Of a DNA stretch of 64,000 nt, positions 1-12,500 are shown piece by piece; the first letter of the stretch is position 1, and each line of letters starts with the position of its first letter. Below the pieces are notes generated by a model, which was given only the letters and a program-made list of their open reading frames with translations, ran no database searches and was not told the DNA's origin. The stretch is from Lunularia cruciata (Eukaryota; Streptophyta; Marchantiopsida; Lunulariales; Lunulariaceae), in the NCBI GenBank assembly GCA_948567375.1, contig OX419757.1, positions 23,058,732 through 23,122,731 of the forward strand, in the 5' to 3' direction. A program made the translations under genes and the position numbers.

Positions 1-165
1 GTGTGTAGACCGTACAACTTGCATAGCTCGGATATCTTAGGTGCGGTAGGGCAGATTTCTCATACAGACTCTATTGGGGCTTAGCCCCATGTTACCTTTT
101 TTGTCTCTCCTTTGTACGGCTTGATGGGGTCTTCCCATCCTTCATTTTTCCTACGCGGTCGCCTT
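1..165 (+). repeat. LINE 3'-end fragment, copy 1
   Basis: Bases 1 to about 140 are nearly identical to 3993-4140, which is the 3' untranslated end of the LINE described at 2590-4170. The match includes the motifs ggatatcttaggtgcggtag and cttgatggggtcttcccatc. The coding part lies outside the window or is missing. The end runs into ctacgcggtcgcctt, which also follows the same tail in inverted orientation at 19736-19786. Confidence 0.7.
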
Positions 166-189
166 TTTCTCAGTTTAGAGAGGAAAACA

Positions 190-558
190 CAGTACCCAAC
201 TTTGGCACTTGGACTTAGCGGCACCCCAAGTTGGCAGTAAAAAGTTAACAATATCTTAAAGCATGATGTGGATTTTGTCAGTACGTGCTGGCACTGCACT
301 TTTCAGACAGCTAGACTTGGTTTGTGTGAACGTTCAATATTATATGGAGAGGCAACTCAGCATAGATGATCGCAGTTCGATGAAATTCCCAAATCCTAAT
401 TTAACTAAATAGACTGGTTAGAAGCAATCCCGCCTTGCACGAAAAGGTCTGAAGCAGTCCCGCATTCTCTGCCAACTAGGACAATCAGTTGCCACGTTGC
501 TCAACGTCTTTGGCCAACTTGGGTGCCGCTAAGTCTAAGTGCCAAAGTTGAGGTACTG
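190..558. mobile_element. Small inverted-repeat (MITE/foldback-like) element
   Basis: The two ends form an inverted repeat of about 45 bp. The left arm (190-235) starts cagtaccc and contains ggcacttggacttagcggca. The right arm (about 511-558) is its reverse complement with a few mismatches and ends ggtactg. The interior of about 275 bp has no coding potential. The size and structure fit a non-autonomous DNA transposon. I see no convincing target-site duplication at this boundary, so the superfamily is not assigned. Confidence 0.55.
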
Positions 559-1850
559 TTAAATAAATCCCTGGACAACGCATCTTTATGACGCAATCAT
601 CATGATTAGGAATTATATATGTCTTCTCAGCAATAGCATAGCACTCTTCGAAAAGAGTGTTATGCGTTCACGCGGTCGCCTTTCCTTCGAAAAGACCTCT
701 CAAATAGTGAAAAGGTCTTAAGTTTTGATTCGCGCCACTCACAAGTATTTGAGCATTTATTCTAATCTTAGACAACTATCCTGATGGTGGATACTGTCGA
801 AATTTCTAGATCTGTCTAGACCAGATGGATATAGCTTTGATGCCTATCTTAGTACCTTTTTCCTGGGCTCCTCGAGCAAAGTCTCTGCTCTTTCTCGGAA
901 CAGTTCTGCATAGAAGGATGAAAATACCAAATTCCGTCATTATTTCGCCCACTGAACCTGCAGTCTTAACGTCTAACAAATCATTTGAAGAATTTCACAG
1001 ACGGCAAGTAGTCAATCTGCTCCATACAAGTAATATTATTGTCTTTACTCGCCTTGCCTATTCCAACAAATGAATATCGTAGAGCCATCCGGTCAATCGT
1101 CCTAAACACATCTAAATGTGAGAGTCGAGTACCGCACAGGATTCTCCAGGTTTTTCCTAAGTCACATCGAAACGACAACCATACACTAAAGGCAACTGAA
1201 GTCGTCACTTACACAGATTTAAAGTTTTGTTGTTATGCCGAAGATATGTTACCATGTAATGTACCGTTCCAAAATTTTCTTAGAAAGAAGTCATGTACTT
1301 CAGATACATTTGGAATCGACCTCAAACCGTTAGATGTTCCAGTTAAGCACGCAGCTGTTATAGCTGTACCAGTTCCAATAAGTACCTATAACATTGTCAT
1401 TGCATGCAAATTATTTAGACCATTGCTTTCCTTACAGCTCAACCGGTGCTCTGGGCAAAGCCCGGACGATTGTGCAGTCGGGGAGAGAATCGATTCTCCC
1501 TTTAAAATCTTGTGGTTTCTAAGCTCCAGCTGAACCCCATCCGGATGATTGTGTAAGATTGTACATACGCTTGCTTACAAACCACCTGACCTCCATCGTG
1601 CAGCCAGAGGATGACTCGTTAATCATGAGAAACAAACAACAGAATGTACGGTGTTCAAATTGCGGGTTCATGACAATGCTCTATCTTAAATTCCAGCATC
1701 CAGAAGAAAATGAATTTAATTCACCGCATATTTTATTATGATATCCAAGAGAGAGAATTTAACACTATGAGAATCTTAAAGACTAAGTTTAGACTTATAG
1801 ACTTATTGCGACCCTAGAAAAGCGATTGGAGACTCACAACCACAGGGCAG
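559..1850. other. No recognisable gene
   Basis: Open frames here lack an ATG, have no recognisable domain and show no clear splice structure. A short perfect stem (cactcttcgaaaagagtg, about 651-668) is followed by acgcggtcgccttt, a string also seen next to two LINE 3' tails in this window. Confidence 0.4.
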
Positions 1851-1854
1851 ACTG

Positions 1855-2310
1855 TGTCGCAGTAGAGGAAGGCTCACCAACATTGAACAGTAGTGTTTCA
1901 GTAGAGTGAGACTCACCAATATTTTGCAGGAATCCAACCTCCAGCACAGTAAAGAATCCAGAAGAGAGAATGTAAACAAATCTGATCCATAATTTTGTTT
2001 TGCAGTAGAGGTTGGGATAGAGTTATCTTATTTACAGAATATTCATTAGCCCGCGTTGAGTAGAAAGAGGGTACTTAGGAGAGCAAAGTGAGAGAATGTG
2101 CAGAGGGTATTCACATAATACTTGACAGTGTTTGTCGCAGTAGAGTGAGAGTATGTAAGAGAGAGAATGTATAGCAATATCGGCAACTGTAGAGGGAGAG
2201 CATGAGAGAGAATGCGAACAAATAATACAATAGATTTTGCAGAGTCCATAGTTCGCAGTAGAGGGAGAGTACTTACAAGCCGTCTAAGAGAGAGAACTAC
2301 AGCTATATGC
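1855..2310. repeat. Degenerate tandem repeat (cagtagaGgGagag units)
   Basis: The phrase gcagtagagtgagagtatg, or a near variant followed by agagagagaatg, recurs about six times at uneven spacing of roughly 60-90 bp. No coding potential is evident. It looks like an old diverged minisatellite. Confidence 0.45.
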
Positions 2311-2589
2311 CGTGCATTCATTGTTCGAGTCACCGCGGAATTTCCGCCGTTATTTAATGCTTGTGTACACGTGTACAAGGGGGTTTGTTGAACAAATTAA
2401 ACCTTTGCTCTTAGACTAGCGATACACTACAGTATACGCTTTCGGTCGATAGATTGCCTAGTTACTATTTGGCAAAGACCACATCAGATTACTCATGTTG
2501 ACCTTACTAGAAACTGGAAATGAAAGAAGAAAGATGATCATATAAGCGCATGGTATCCCTCCCCACCTGGAATTTCCATAGGGGTGTAT

Positions 2590-4170
2590 CACATCCACGG
2601 ATGGACATCGTGTTCTTGGAGTGCCAATAGGATCGGAGGATTTTGTCACATGTTTCTTGGACGTTGCACTTGCAAAAGATGTTCTCCATGTGGATGACCT
2701 TCCATTACAAGGAGATCCGCAAGTGGCATTTGGTATACTCTTTTCTAGTATTGATCGCTGACTATCCTACCTCATCCGTACAGTTCTCCCCTCACCGTCC
2801 TTCCTATCATGTCTGAGAGTATTTGATAGGAGGATTATGGGAGTCTTTGGTGATATTATTGAACCAAGGACTTTTGAGTGTGTGACAAGGGATTTGGCAC
2901 GTAGACAGACGGCTCTACCGATCTCATGTGGTGGGGTTGGCTTGCTCTCTATAGAGGAGATGACACCTATAGCGTTTTTGGGTAGTTGGGCTCTCTCAAC
3001 ACCCCTACTTTCCTCTTGTTTTGTGGTTGTTGATAGGCCGGTTTTGGAGACTTATGTGACAGAGGTGGAGGGAGGAGCCTTTTCTCTCCAGGTGTTATTG
3101 CGGCAGACGAGAGATAGTCTATCCCCACGAGCACGAGAGTGTTTTCCACCATTTGCTTCACTATCGTCAGATTGGACTAGAGGTTTACAATCTTCCTTGA
3201 TGGAGCGATAGTGTGAGCATATGCTACATTCTCTCTTAGTTGACTTGTCCATTCCTCAGGCTACTAGAGCACATCTACGCTCTTGCTCCGGCAAGGGAGC
3301 AGGCTCGTGCATCCTAGCTCGACCGTGCATTAGGGCTTTTGGACTCGCACCAGCTACTTTCTTTACAGCAATGAAGTTTCGCCTAGGTTTGGTCCACCCA
3401 TCTGCATCTTCACTACTCACTTGTGAGTGTGGTTCTACACTAGATGCAGTGGCGGTCCACATGACACGTTGTCCTTTTGGAGGACTGAGGATAGCTACCC
3501 CTGATGCAATTAGAGACATAGTGTTTGCTATGGCGCGAGAGAGTGGATACTTGGCTTGGAGGGAGCGTTCGTATGCTTTGCGGACAACACGTGTCAGGGC
3601 AGACTTATACTTGGTCCGAGATGATCAGGTGACAGTAGCGGATGTCGTGGTCACACCCTACACGAGATATAGTTTCGGAGGGAGTGATTACCCATCCCCC
3701 TGGATGGACAGCGAGTGCAACAGTAGGTCGCAAGGTCTCCAAGTATAGGGGCATGCAGCAAGGTCACCTCTTTGTTCCTCCAGCCTTGGAGTTATATGGA
3801 GCGATGGACACGGCATTTGACACATTTGTCAGGGAGTGCGCAAGAGCTTATCATGTTAGGCGACAGGGGGTACCACTCTCACTCTTATACTTTGTAGCTT
3901 ATTCTAGACAACGTGTGTCTATTTTAGTGCAGTGGCTGGTGCAATCCATAGGAAAGCAATCACATTATGTGATGTTTCTTCGGATGCTCTAGTTGTGTGT
4001 AGACCGTACGACTTGCATAGCTCGGATATCTTAGGTGCGGTAGGGTAGATTTCTCATATTGACTCTATTGGGGCTTAGCCCCATGTTACACTTTTTGTCT
4101 CTCCCTTGTAAGGCTTGATGGGGTCTTCCCATCCTTCTTTTTCCCATCCTTCTTTTTTCTGCCTTTTACT
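2590..4170 (+). pseudogene. LINE: C-terminal RT region, zinc motif and restriction-like endonuclease, plus 3' UTR (decayed)
   Basis: This is the 3' half of a non-LTR retrotransposon. The first recognisable part (about 2600-2860, shifting frames) resembles the end of a LINE reverse transcriptase, with VFLGVPIGSEDFV and GDPQVAFGI. A frame from 2837 follows, with LPISCGGVGLLSIEEM, a stop at 3209-3211, then the same frame onward. Next comes a C-x-C-x9-H-x3-C zinc motif (CECGSTLDAVAVHMTRC, about 3420-3470). A restriction-like endonuclease segment follows, with RADLYL and then VADVVV (about 3590-3650). A frameshift near 3665 moves the tail (FVPPALELYGAMDTAF) to another frame. The CCHC-then-endonuclease order is typical of LINE clades with a restriction-like rather than AP-type endonuclease; clade is not assigned. 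The 5' part is missing, as expected of 5' truncation. The 3' UTR (3993-4170) ends in repeated cccatccttcttttt. Confidence 0.75.
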
Positions 4171-7100
4171 CACATGAAGTGTACACTGCAGTACGGTAAT
4201 CACAGGGAATCAATTACAGTACTTGCATAAATTAGAAGGAGCAGGGTAGGTGAAATGTCGATCTCTACATTGTACTCTGGATTGGATATGACATACTTCG
4301 ATTTCACCTGAATTCCACTTCCATTACCAGCAAAGTAACGTCCACATCTATCCGTTTGTAGCGAATTGGCTGATGAACTACGTTTGCTCAGTGGTAGACC
4401 CTCAACCAAACTTAAACCAAACAGCAATTAACATCAAAGTTACTGGAGATCCCTTAACAAGCGCATGTACGGTGTCTTTTCCCACTGCATTACGATCAGC
4501 ATATGTAATCTGCCTCGAACTTCTATCAACAAAACCAAGAATGGGATCATGAGCCTCTTTAACTTTCCACTGATTCTTATTAGATATTTTTGAATCCCAA
4601 AATAAGTAAATGTCAATGGAGATTCTTAGAACCGATGGAGAGTCATCATAAAACGCTTTTTGTTGAGGAAAATGCCTTTAATATTTCGTAGCTCTAGTTC
4701 TGTTCCCGGGTGGTCATTGCGTCTCAAGTGTTCTCTCTGAGTCTGTAGTTTTGGCTAAAGACACTGATAGAGGACACAAGCGTGCTGGCAGTTTCTGTGT
4801 ATGTTGGTTAAAGTTGAACACCTTTTGGCATGTTCAAACACTAGGTGTAGGGCTCAAGCCTCCTGATCATGTCTCTTCGGCAAATTTTAGATTTTAGCAT
4901 CTTTGCCAAATGTAAAAAGAGGTCTGACTTGCACTCAAACACGTTTAGGGCCAGATGTAGCTCTAAAATATGGAGACTGTCTTTAAGGTAAAACTAGGGT
5001 AGACTTTGTGCATGATGTACTTTGCAGAAATAACCCTTACAGGTATCCATTGTCTCTGTCGTGTCTAAAGATAATGCTGTTCATCATCCTCTGTACCTTT
5101 CTGTCATCATCCCGTTCCTTTTTCCATCCATCGTCCCTGTTCGTCGTTCTCATCCCGAGAGGTTGTTTAGTGTGTTTTCTGAACGTAGTCCATTGGCCCT
5201 CATCTAGAGACAGTTCTGTCCATCATTCGCATCCTAGAGATAATTCTGTACATTGTTCCGTCCATCATAACCGCCCTCAGCACTTGATCCCGCACCAAAT
5301 CTTCTTGATAGAATATGACCCAACGATTAGGAGTTATAAGAGGAATTTGCGTGTCGATTCAAATATCTATGTGCTTTTACATGTAGATGGGTGGTGTTCC
5401 ATCAATTCTCTCAATCAACCGTCAAATTGTCACGTTTTACTTCAGATTGGAAGATATGTCATAAAATGTGTAATATGGAACTTTATGAGGTTATCTAAAT
5501 TTAATGGGAGGGATTTAATTCTTGATTGCCCCTGAAGAATTCACCATTAGTTCAAAGTTAATTTAGAATGGTCTCACATTAAAATTAAAATGGTAAGCTG
5601 TGGTTAGGACGACAATTGATGTATTCACTTGCTTACATCCAGCGTGATATAACTTGCTGAAATATGTTTAAGTATGCGAAAGAGAGAGAACGGTGTGTTG
5701 GGATATGTTTAACCGTGTGAAAGAAAAATAGGGGACCTGAAGGGTACTGTAAAGTACGTGAATCTCTGATAATAGCTAACGGTAAATGAACATTGAACCC
5801 ATTACTCGAACCAAACTTCTGCACTCAAATAAGCTTTCCATCCGCGAGTGTGAATTATCAATACTGATCAAACCCCACTCTTGTCTCTCTATACCCTGTT
5901 GATCAACGTAAGTTTCAGTTGATAGTTATGAAGTGCTCATCTTGTGACTACCAATCCCCAGGAATGAATACAGTTGCAACGATTGCAATAAAAAACAATA
6001 GTACTGCCGTCTAAGTTTTAACTAAGTCTAAACAATAGTACAATTCGTGAACCCTGGTTGCCGTCTAAGTTTTAACTGAATTAGCATACAACCAGACTAT
6101 GCATAGTTTCCGTAGGAAAATATTGAAATGCGAATGTTACGAAGCCTAAACTAATTTGAGACAGGTTAATATGAAGATGTATATTATTTATATGTGATCA
6201 CATGTAGATCTAACTCCGATATGAAGCATTGCATACGGCCTGTTGAGATATGGGGGCGATTAATATAGTAGAAAACAGCAAAATATTTTCTCTTTTCAGT
6301 AGAACCTGGGTTAAGTTAACTAGCAGAACGGACCATAAAGCTTGCCGATCTATTTAAATCAATCCATTATTTGTTATTGTATTAGTTGTACCCAAGATAT
6401 GCAAAGACTTGATGTATTTGATTTACATAGAGGGTAAATTGGAGTATTTAAGAGAATCCTAACTTAAGGATATTAAGTTATTGAGGGATGTCAACTTATT
6501 AACTTAACCTAAATTTATGTCTTGAGCTTAATTCAACTATCCAAATATGGAGAATTAAAGTAAATATCTACGTGCGGAAACTTTTATGTATCCTTTGATA
6601 TGTGAAAATTAGAAATTTAGCTAAAATTTGTTTGATAAAACGTAATTAAAATCGTAAGAAAATTCTAACTGGAACCAGCTTTAAAATCATGTGATATTCA
6701 TTAGACGGTTTTTCTTTGAGGGTATCTCGTGGTGTAGAGATGCTCACTAGAAAGAGAATACCGAAGGGATATAGAGACTAGACTGGCTTACCGGGTTCAT
6801 AATGCTCACAAAATGCAACGGCATAGCCGTAAACGACGTTTTAGATTAGGATTAATTTAATTATTAATGAATTAGAGTTATATATTTAAACGTTTTCATC
6901 TTGAACTTAGGATGCTGAAGTATATGATTGGACACAAGGGAGTCCGATTATCATACATCCCGTTGTATCAATCATTTCTGGTTAATATTGAGCTATGCAA
7001 CATGTGCCTATATTTTTAAAGCCTCAATGAGAAGACCTATTCATAAGATTATTTTCTCCATAAAAATTTGGAGTACTTAAACTCCCATTCTAAGTATTCC

Positions 7101-7500
7101 AGGGATCCTATAACTCTTGTTACAATAGGAATAACTAGTGCTTGTAATGATCTCACATGGAGGAAGAATAAGCTCCAATGATGGAGCTTGAAAACTGTGA
7201 ATGCAGATATAGAAAGTCTTAGAGAGATGTGTAAATCGACTTGTTCCAGACTTGCAGCAAATGACTTTGTGATAATGGGGTACATGTTCTTGAAAAAAAA
7301 TGTTTTTTTCTTAAAGAAAATGTTTCTTTCAAGAATAAATTTCTGTTTTCTAAGTTCAATGTGTATAAGGATTTTAATCATGGTTCAAAGGTCCAGGTTT
7401 CATAACATTGAAGTCTTAGTTTTCAAGGGATTTTCTAGTCATGTGTATTGTCAACTAATATACGCCTATATAACATAGTACTGCCTTGTGGTGTTTGTAA
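4171..7500. other. Gene-free, AT-rich
   Basis: No conserved domain, RNA gene or full-length element is seen. A 175-codon frame at 5008-5535 begins with GTG, has no internal support and contains low-complexity 'ccatcatt/ctagagac' repetition, so it is not called a gene. Confidence 0.4.
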
Positions 7501-7502
7501 TA

Positions 7503-7504
<2 letters not shown>

Positions 7505-7580
<76 letters not shown>

Positions 7581-7582
7581 TA
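7505..7582. repeat. Compound microsatellite (TA)n then (TTTA)n
   Basis: About 45 bp of perfect TA dinucleotide (7505-7549) runs directly into about eight TTTA units (7549-7582). Confidence 0.97.
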
Positions 7583-8860
7583 TTTGGGTTATCTTGGGAT
7601 AGAAAAGAGTGCATAGTAATTCCTTCCACTTTGGTTAAATGTAATTACATAGTGTTCCATTGATATTCTATACTCTTTAATCAAGATAGTGTGTATACAT
7701 AGTGAGATATTAAGTCTCCACAAGAAGTTTCTAAGTTTCTAAATATACTTATATGAAGGAGTACTGATTGATTTCATCTTAGAAAAAAATTTCTTGAAAT
7801 GCAAAAGACGGGAGGTATGTAACTAAAATAATGTATAATGTAATATCAATTACTTCAATTGATTGAGACCCACCGTCCAACTTGAATCAGTCTTCTTGGA
7901 TTTGCCATAAATTGAGATATCATACTAATAGCATTTGTAATATTAAGCCTATTACTTGCAGGGTAAATTAAACTATCAACAAGTTTTTAATAGATTGAAT
8001 GTGCAAGTGCTTCCTCTTACTTTATAAAAGATAACACTTACCTTAGTGCCATTGGAAATGCACATACTAAAAATTTTATTTAGTTATTTGGTATTATACT
8101 TGGTTCTCTCCAAGTGGAACCCTTTGTTCTTGTGTTAGAGATTTTAGTTGTCTTATTGCTTAATGTTGTTGTATATTAAGAAACCTCACACAAATCCATC
8201 ATGATTATAGTGAATATGAAGTTTATGGTGACTCATTTTTGCCCAAATACTAGTAAAGTTGGTAAGAACATGTCATCCACTTGAGGATACAAGTTGGAAG
8301 TGACTAGAATGAAGTGAAACATCACTAAGTTATAGTTTTTTATTATTTCCTATTTAACCTATTGTGCAAGAACTACTCATAGAAGACTGTAATGTCACCC
8401 CCTATGGTGCACTACAAAAAAGAGAAAACTAAAGATTACTTTCAATTGCAAATAGATTCCAAATTAATCATGAAGGTGAACGTTCACTTTGCCCCAAAGA
8501 CATCAACTCCAAAGGCATGTTCTACGCTTCCCCAAAGGCATTACCCAAAGGTATCTTCCTATTGGCCAAATCTCCAACAACTTTCAAGGCAAAGTAATTG
8601 CAGAATTAGGTTGTATGCAAAAATTGCGTGAGAAAGTGAACTTTATTGGGCCAAAGCCTTATGTATAATTTCTTGCTTTGCCCCAAAGGGACTTAGTCGT
8701 TAAGCAGGTTTTGTTGTAATCTTCTATTTCTTCCTACATCACCTACTTAGGATTCCAATCATATCTTATCCTAATCTTCTCTAAACTAATTAAGCTCCTT
8801 ACATGTGTCAAGGAAGGTGTCAAGTCTTCTCCAAAGTCAATTTGAAATATGTATTCTTTG
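7583..8860. other. Gene-free, AT-rich
   Basis: No recognisable coding sequence. Towards the end, 'ccaaagg' strings foreshadow the minisatellite that follows. Confidence 0.4.
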
Positions 8861-9395
8861 GACTTACAACTCTGAACGCACTCCTTCTAAAGTAGTTACG
8901 TACAGATGCACTTCTCCTCCAAGGTCAGTAAAACTCCATAAGCACTCTTCCCAAAGGTGTTTACAATGCCAAGGACACTCCTCCTAAAGTATTTACATAT
9001 AGATGCACTTGTCCTCAAAGGTCTGTTCAACTCCAAAGGCAATCCTATTAAAGTATCTAGAATGCCAAATGCACTCCTTCTTATATATCTTTATATCTCT
9101 AAAGGCACTCCTCTTGAAGGTATTTACAACTCCGAGAGTACTCCTTTTGAAGATTTAGAACTCCAAAGGCCCCCCTTCCCCAAGGTATTTACAACTTTGA
9201 GTGCACTCCTCCCAAGGTATTTAAATTTCTGAGTGCACTCCTCCTTAAAGGTCTGTACAACCCCAAAGGCATTCCCCTTGAAGTATTTACAACTTTGTAG
9301 GCAATCCTCCCACCGTATTTACAACTCCAATGGCACTCCTCCACTAAGGTCTTTACAACTCTGAAGTCCTTCCTCCCACAAGGGTTTCTAGACCT
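8860..9395 (+). repeat. Degenerate minisatellite of about 33 bp, roughly 15 units
   Basis: The unit is close to gcactcctccCaaaggtatttacaact plus ccaaag, repeated with substitutions and small length changes. Because the period is near 33 bp, a frame such as 8957-9232 stays open and would encode a repeating ALLPKVFTTLK-like peptide. I see no evidence that it is expressed; a decayed tandem array is the simplest reading. Confidence 0.75.
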
Positions 9396-10730
9396 TCAAA
9401 TGCTACAAATTTGGTGTGATTAAAAATCCCTTGAGAAGACTCTCTTGACAAGATAAAGATCATAGATCACAAAGATTGCAACCTAATAGTGCATGTCTTT
9501 TCCCCACATTCCTTTGGGGAGAAGACTCTTTGTACTCTTCTTATTTGGATTCTTTGTAGCTTAATTTTCCTTAATTCTTTGTACCTACTCATGTTCTAAG
9601 ATGGACTTCAAGAGTTCAAAGAAAAAGGAATTCTACTTAAAACATGAAAGTATCTCTCCTTAATTACACAAAAAAGAAAGAAAAGATAAGTAAATTACAA
9701 ATTTTGCAAAAACTTGAGCACCATACATTAACAATTATCTTGCAATTATGTCTAAGTTGTTTGTATAAGTGCTTACTTTAAATACATCTTTTATACACGT
9801 TTGTTACTATTTTGTAGGTTGAAAGGGATAGACATTATCCTATCCAATTTGAAAATGCAACAAAATGTAAATACCAAGAGATGAAGATAAAATGTAATAA
9901 GTCTTCTTTGATAAGGAAAATATTATAATTATATGCATAAGATTAGTATTCAACTATATGTCTTCTCATCATGTAAATTCTTTTAAAGGATTAAAATTTA
10001 GTCTCAAAGAAACCCTGTAAATAATAGTTTCATATTTTATTATGATAATACTATAAGGCTATTGTATATAATAGCTATTTAATGTGTAAATAATCTTATA
10101 AAATATTTTTTCCAAAGTAGGCTAAGAAATATTAAATATAATTACATTCACAATATTATTATTTCTTACTTTCATCTAAGATGTCACTATTATAATCTTA
10201 GCAATTAGTTACTTATTAAGAGTAAAAAATTTGATCTTAGTTATCCATATTAATATAATCATATGAAATAATAAGATGATTAGTCAAATATAGACTAAGA
10301 GATCCTTAATTATTATAAAATTAAAAAATACAAAATGCAAGTCAAGTTAGACTAAAAGCTCATTTTTTTCTTAAATTCAATACTATTTATTATTTTCTTA
10401 AATACTATTCAAATAAGAGATGAAACTTATGAATACATTTAGTAGTAGATAGACTCTGATTTTTTCTATAGAAATTCAAGCATTTATTATAATTCATTAA
10501 TTCTTATTCATATGAATAAACTTTAAAATTGATATCAGCTTGAATTTAAATATTGTTTATATTTTTCAATTTTGATGCTAGTTAATCTAATGCTAAGTAT
10601 AAATAAAATTAATTTAATTCCATAATATTTAAAATATATGAATTTAAAAAATAATAATGTGAATATTTAATAATTTTAATTTCAATATTATTCCATGTTT
10701 AGTTTATTTTTCTTAAAATAAAGTTTTGAT

Positions 10731-10764
10731 TTAATTAATTAATTAATTAATTAATTAATTAATT
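10731..10764. repeat. (TTAA)n microsatellite
   Basis: About eight perfect ttaa tetramers. Confidence 0.95.
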
Positions 10765-12370
10765 TCATGCAAAGATTTTCTTTACAAGATTACAAAAAAT
10801 TCCATATTACATTTGAAATTAAAATGAGCATAAATACAACTTCAAAACTTTTATCTTCAGTTTTTGTGTAAATTTATAGCGGTACATATTGTTTGAATCT
10901 ACATAATATAATCAATGTGATCTATTAGAATTATATTAGAATTTTTTTAAATACAAATTATATATATAAAACATTATAATAGGTTTCATTTATATATAAT
11001 TATTATTTTTTGATATTAAAATCGATATTAAAATTTTATTATAAATATACTAGTACAACATCTTAGATATGTTTCACTTCAATAAGCACATATTTTGAAA
11101 ATCTTGGAAAGAGAATATACTTATATAATTACAAAATTTCTTATTATTAGATCAATTCTAATAGCAAGATTTCATTCAAATTTCATTTATTATATATATA
11201 TATATATATTATGATTTAATTTCAAGAGATTTTAATCAAATTAGATCTTATATTTAGTCCAATCCTAATAATATATAGCATAAAATTTAAATGAATTTTT
11301 TTAATATAGTAATGTTGATTAGATATCTATAAACTAAAAAAAATAGATAGAATAATATATTTATTTATTTATATTGTATCATCATGATTAACTCTTCGTT
11401 GATTCTTCTTTCTTATGAATATGATTTGATAAAGTTAGAAATTAGAAAGATATATCAAAATTTATCAAAAAATATTTAGATCTAATGTCAAATACACCTT
11501 TGATTAATCTATGTCAAAATAACTAGATTGCATTCTATGTCTATTACTTTTATGAATGCAATTAAAAGTTTTACAAAAGATAAAATAATGATATAATGAA
11601 GTAATTTTGTATTGACTATGCATATGAAGGGTACATGGTACTAGGGTACACTTGTACACTTGATATTGAATGTCGTGAGTAATACTTGATTAACTAAAAT
11701 TGAAAATATTTTTTCACTCAATATAAAAATATATTTGAATAATACATTAAAATTATAATTCCTATAGAAACCTACAAATTGGATGCTTGGATTTTAAAGA
11801 CACTTTACAAACATTTCTAGATCTAAAATGATTTTAAGTTAAGGGATTTGAATTGTTTCTCGGTCAAAACAATTGAAATGTTATAGCTTAACACTATGAT
11901 TCGGAGAGAAAGTCAATTAGAAAATAAATTCCAACCTCCAAATAGCTTGCATATCAATCAGCTTTTGCTAAGGTGTTTTTGTTTGTTTATAAATATATTG
12001 CATGCTTAATTCTATAATGCTTGATAATCTATGATAGATAAAGGTGTACTATATAAGAATCCTTTTTAATATTGTTAACTTTGAGCTTACTTACCTTTGA
12101 GAGATAGATTATATGATTATTAATATATAAATTATAGATTAAGCAATCATCTCAAAGGAAGCAATTAGCTAACAATACTCCATAACTAGTATATTTATGA
12201 GTATGAGTAACAAAAATAGACAAGTTTAAGCAATTTACAACTATAGATAGCAAGGTCTCTTAGAATTGTCATCTTGGATGGAAGTTTACTAGTTAATAAG
12301 TTAATCAATTATTTGAGGTGAAGGAAATATTAGTCAAAGTGGAAATTGAATGTAAGGAGATAGAATATCC

Positions 12371-12500
12371 AACAAGAGTGAAGAAGTCAAGGAGTACAAG
12401 CAAATATAAGAAAGGAGAATATTAAATTTGTTTTAACAAGAGTGGAGAAGAAGTCAAGGAGTACAAGCAAATATAAGCAGGAGAATATTAAATTTTTTAT
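12371..12500. repeat. Tandem duplication of about 65 bp
   Basis: Two adjacent near-identical copies share gtcaaggagtacaagcaaat and gagaatattaaatttt. The second starts near 12436. Confidence 0.8.

Noticed and set aside
1039-1533. Open frame of 164 codons
   Set aside because: No ATG start, no known domain and no splice or codon pattern support; probably chance.
5008-5535. Open frame of 175 codons
   Set aside because: Starts with GTG and is partly low-complexity, with no recognisable domain.
8860-9395. CRISPR-like array
   Set aside because: Units are adjacent without unique spacers, and the genome is eukaryotic.
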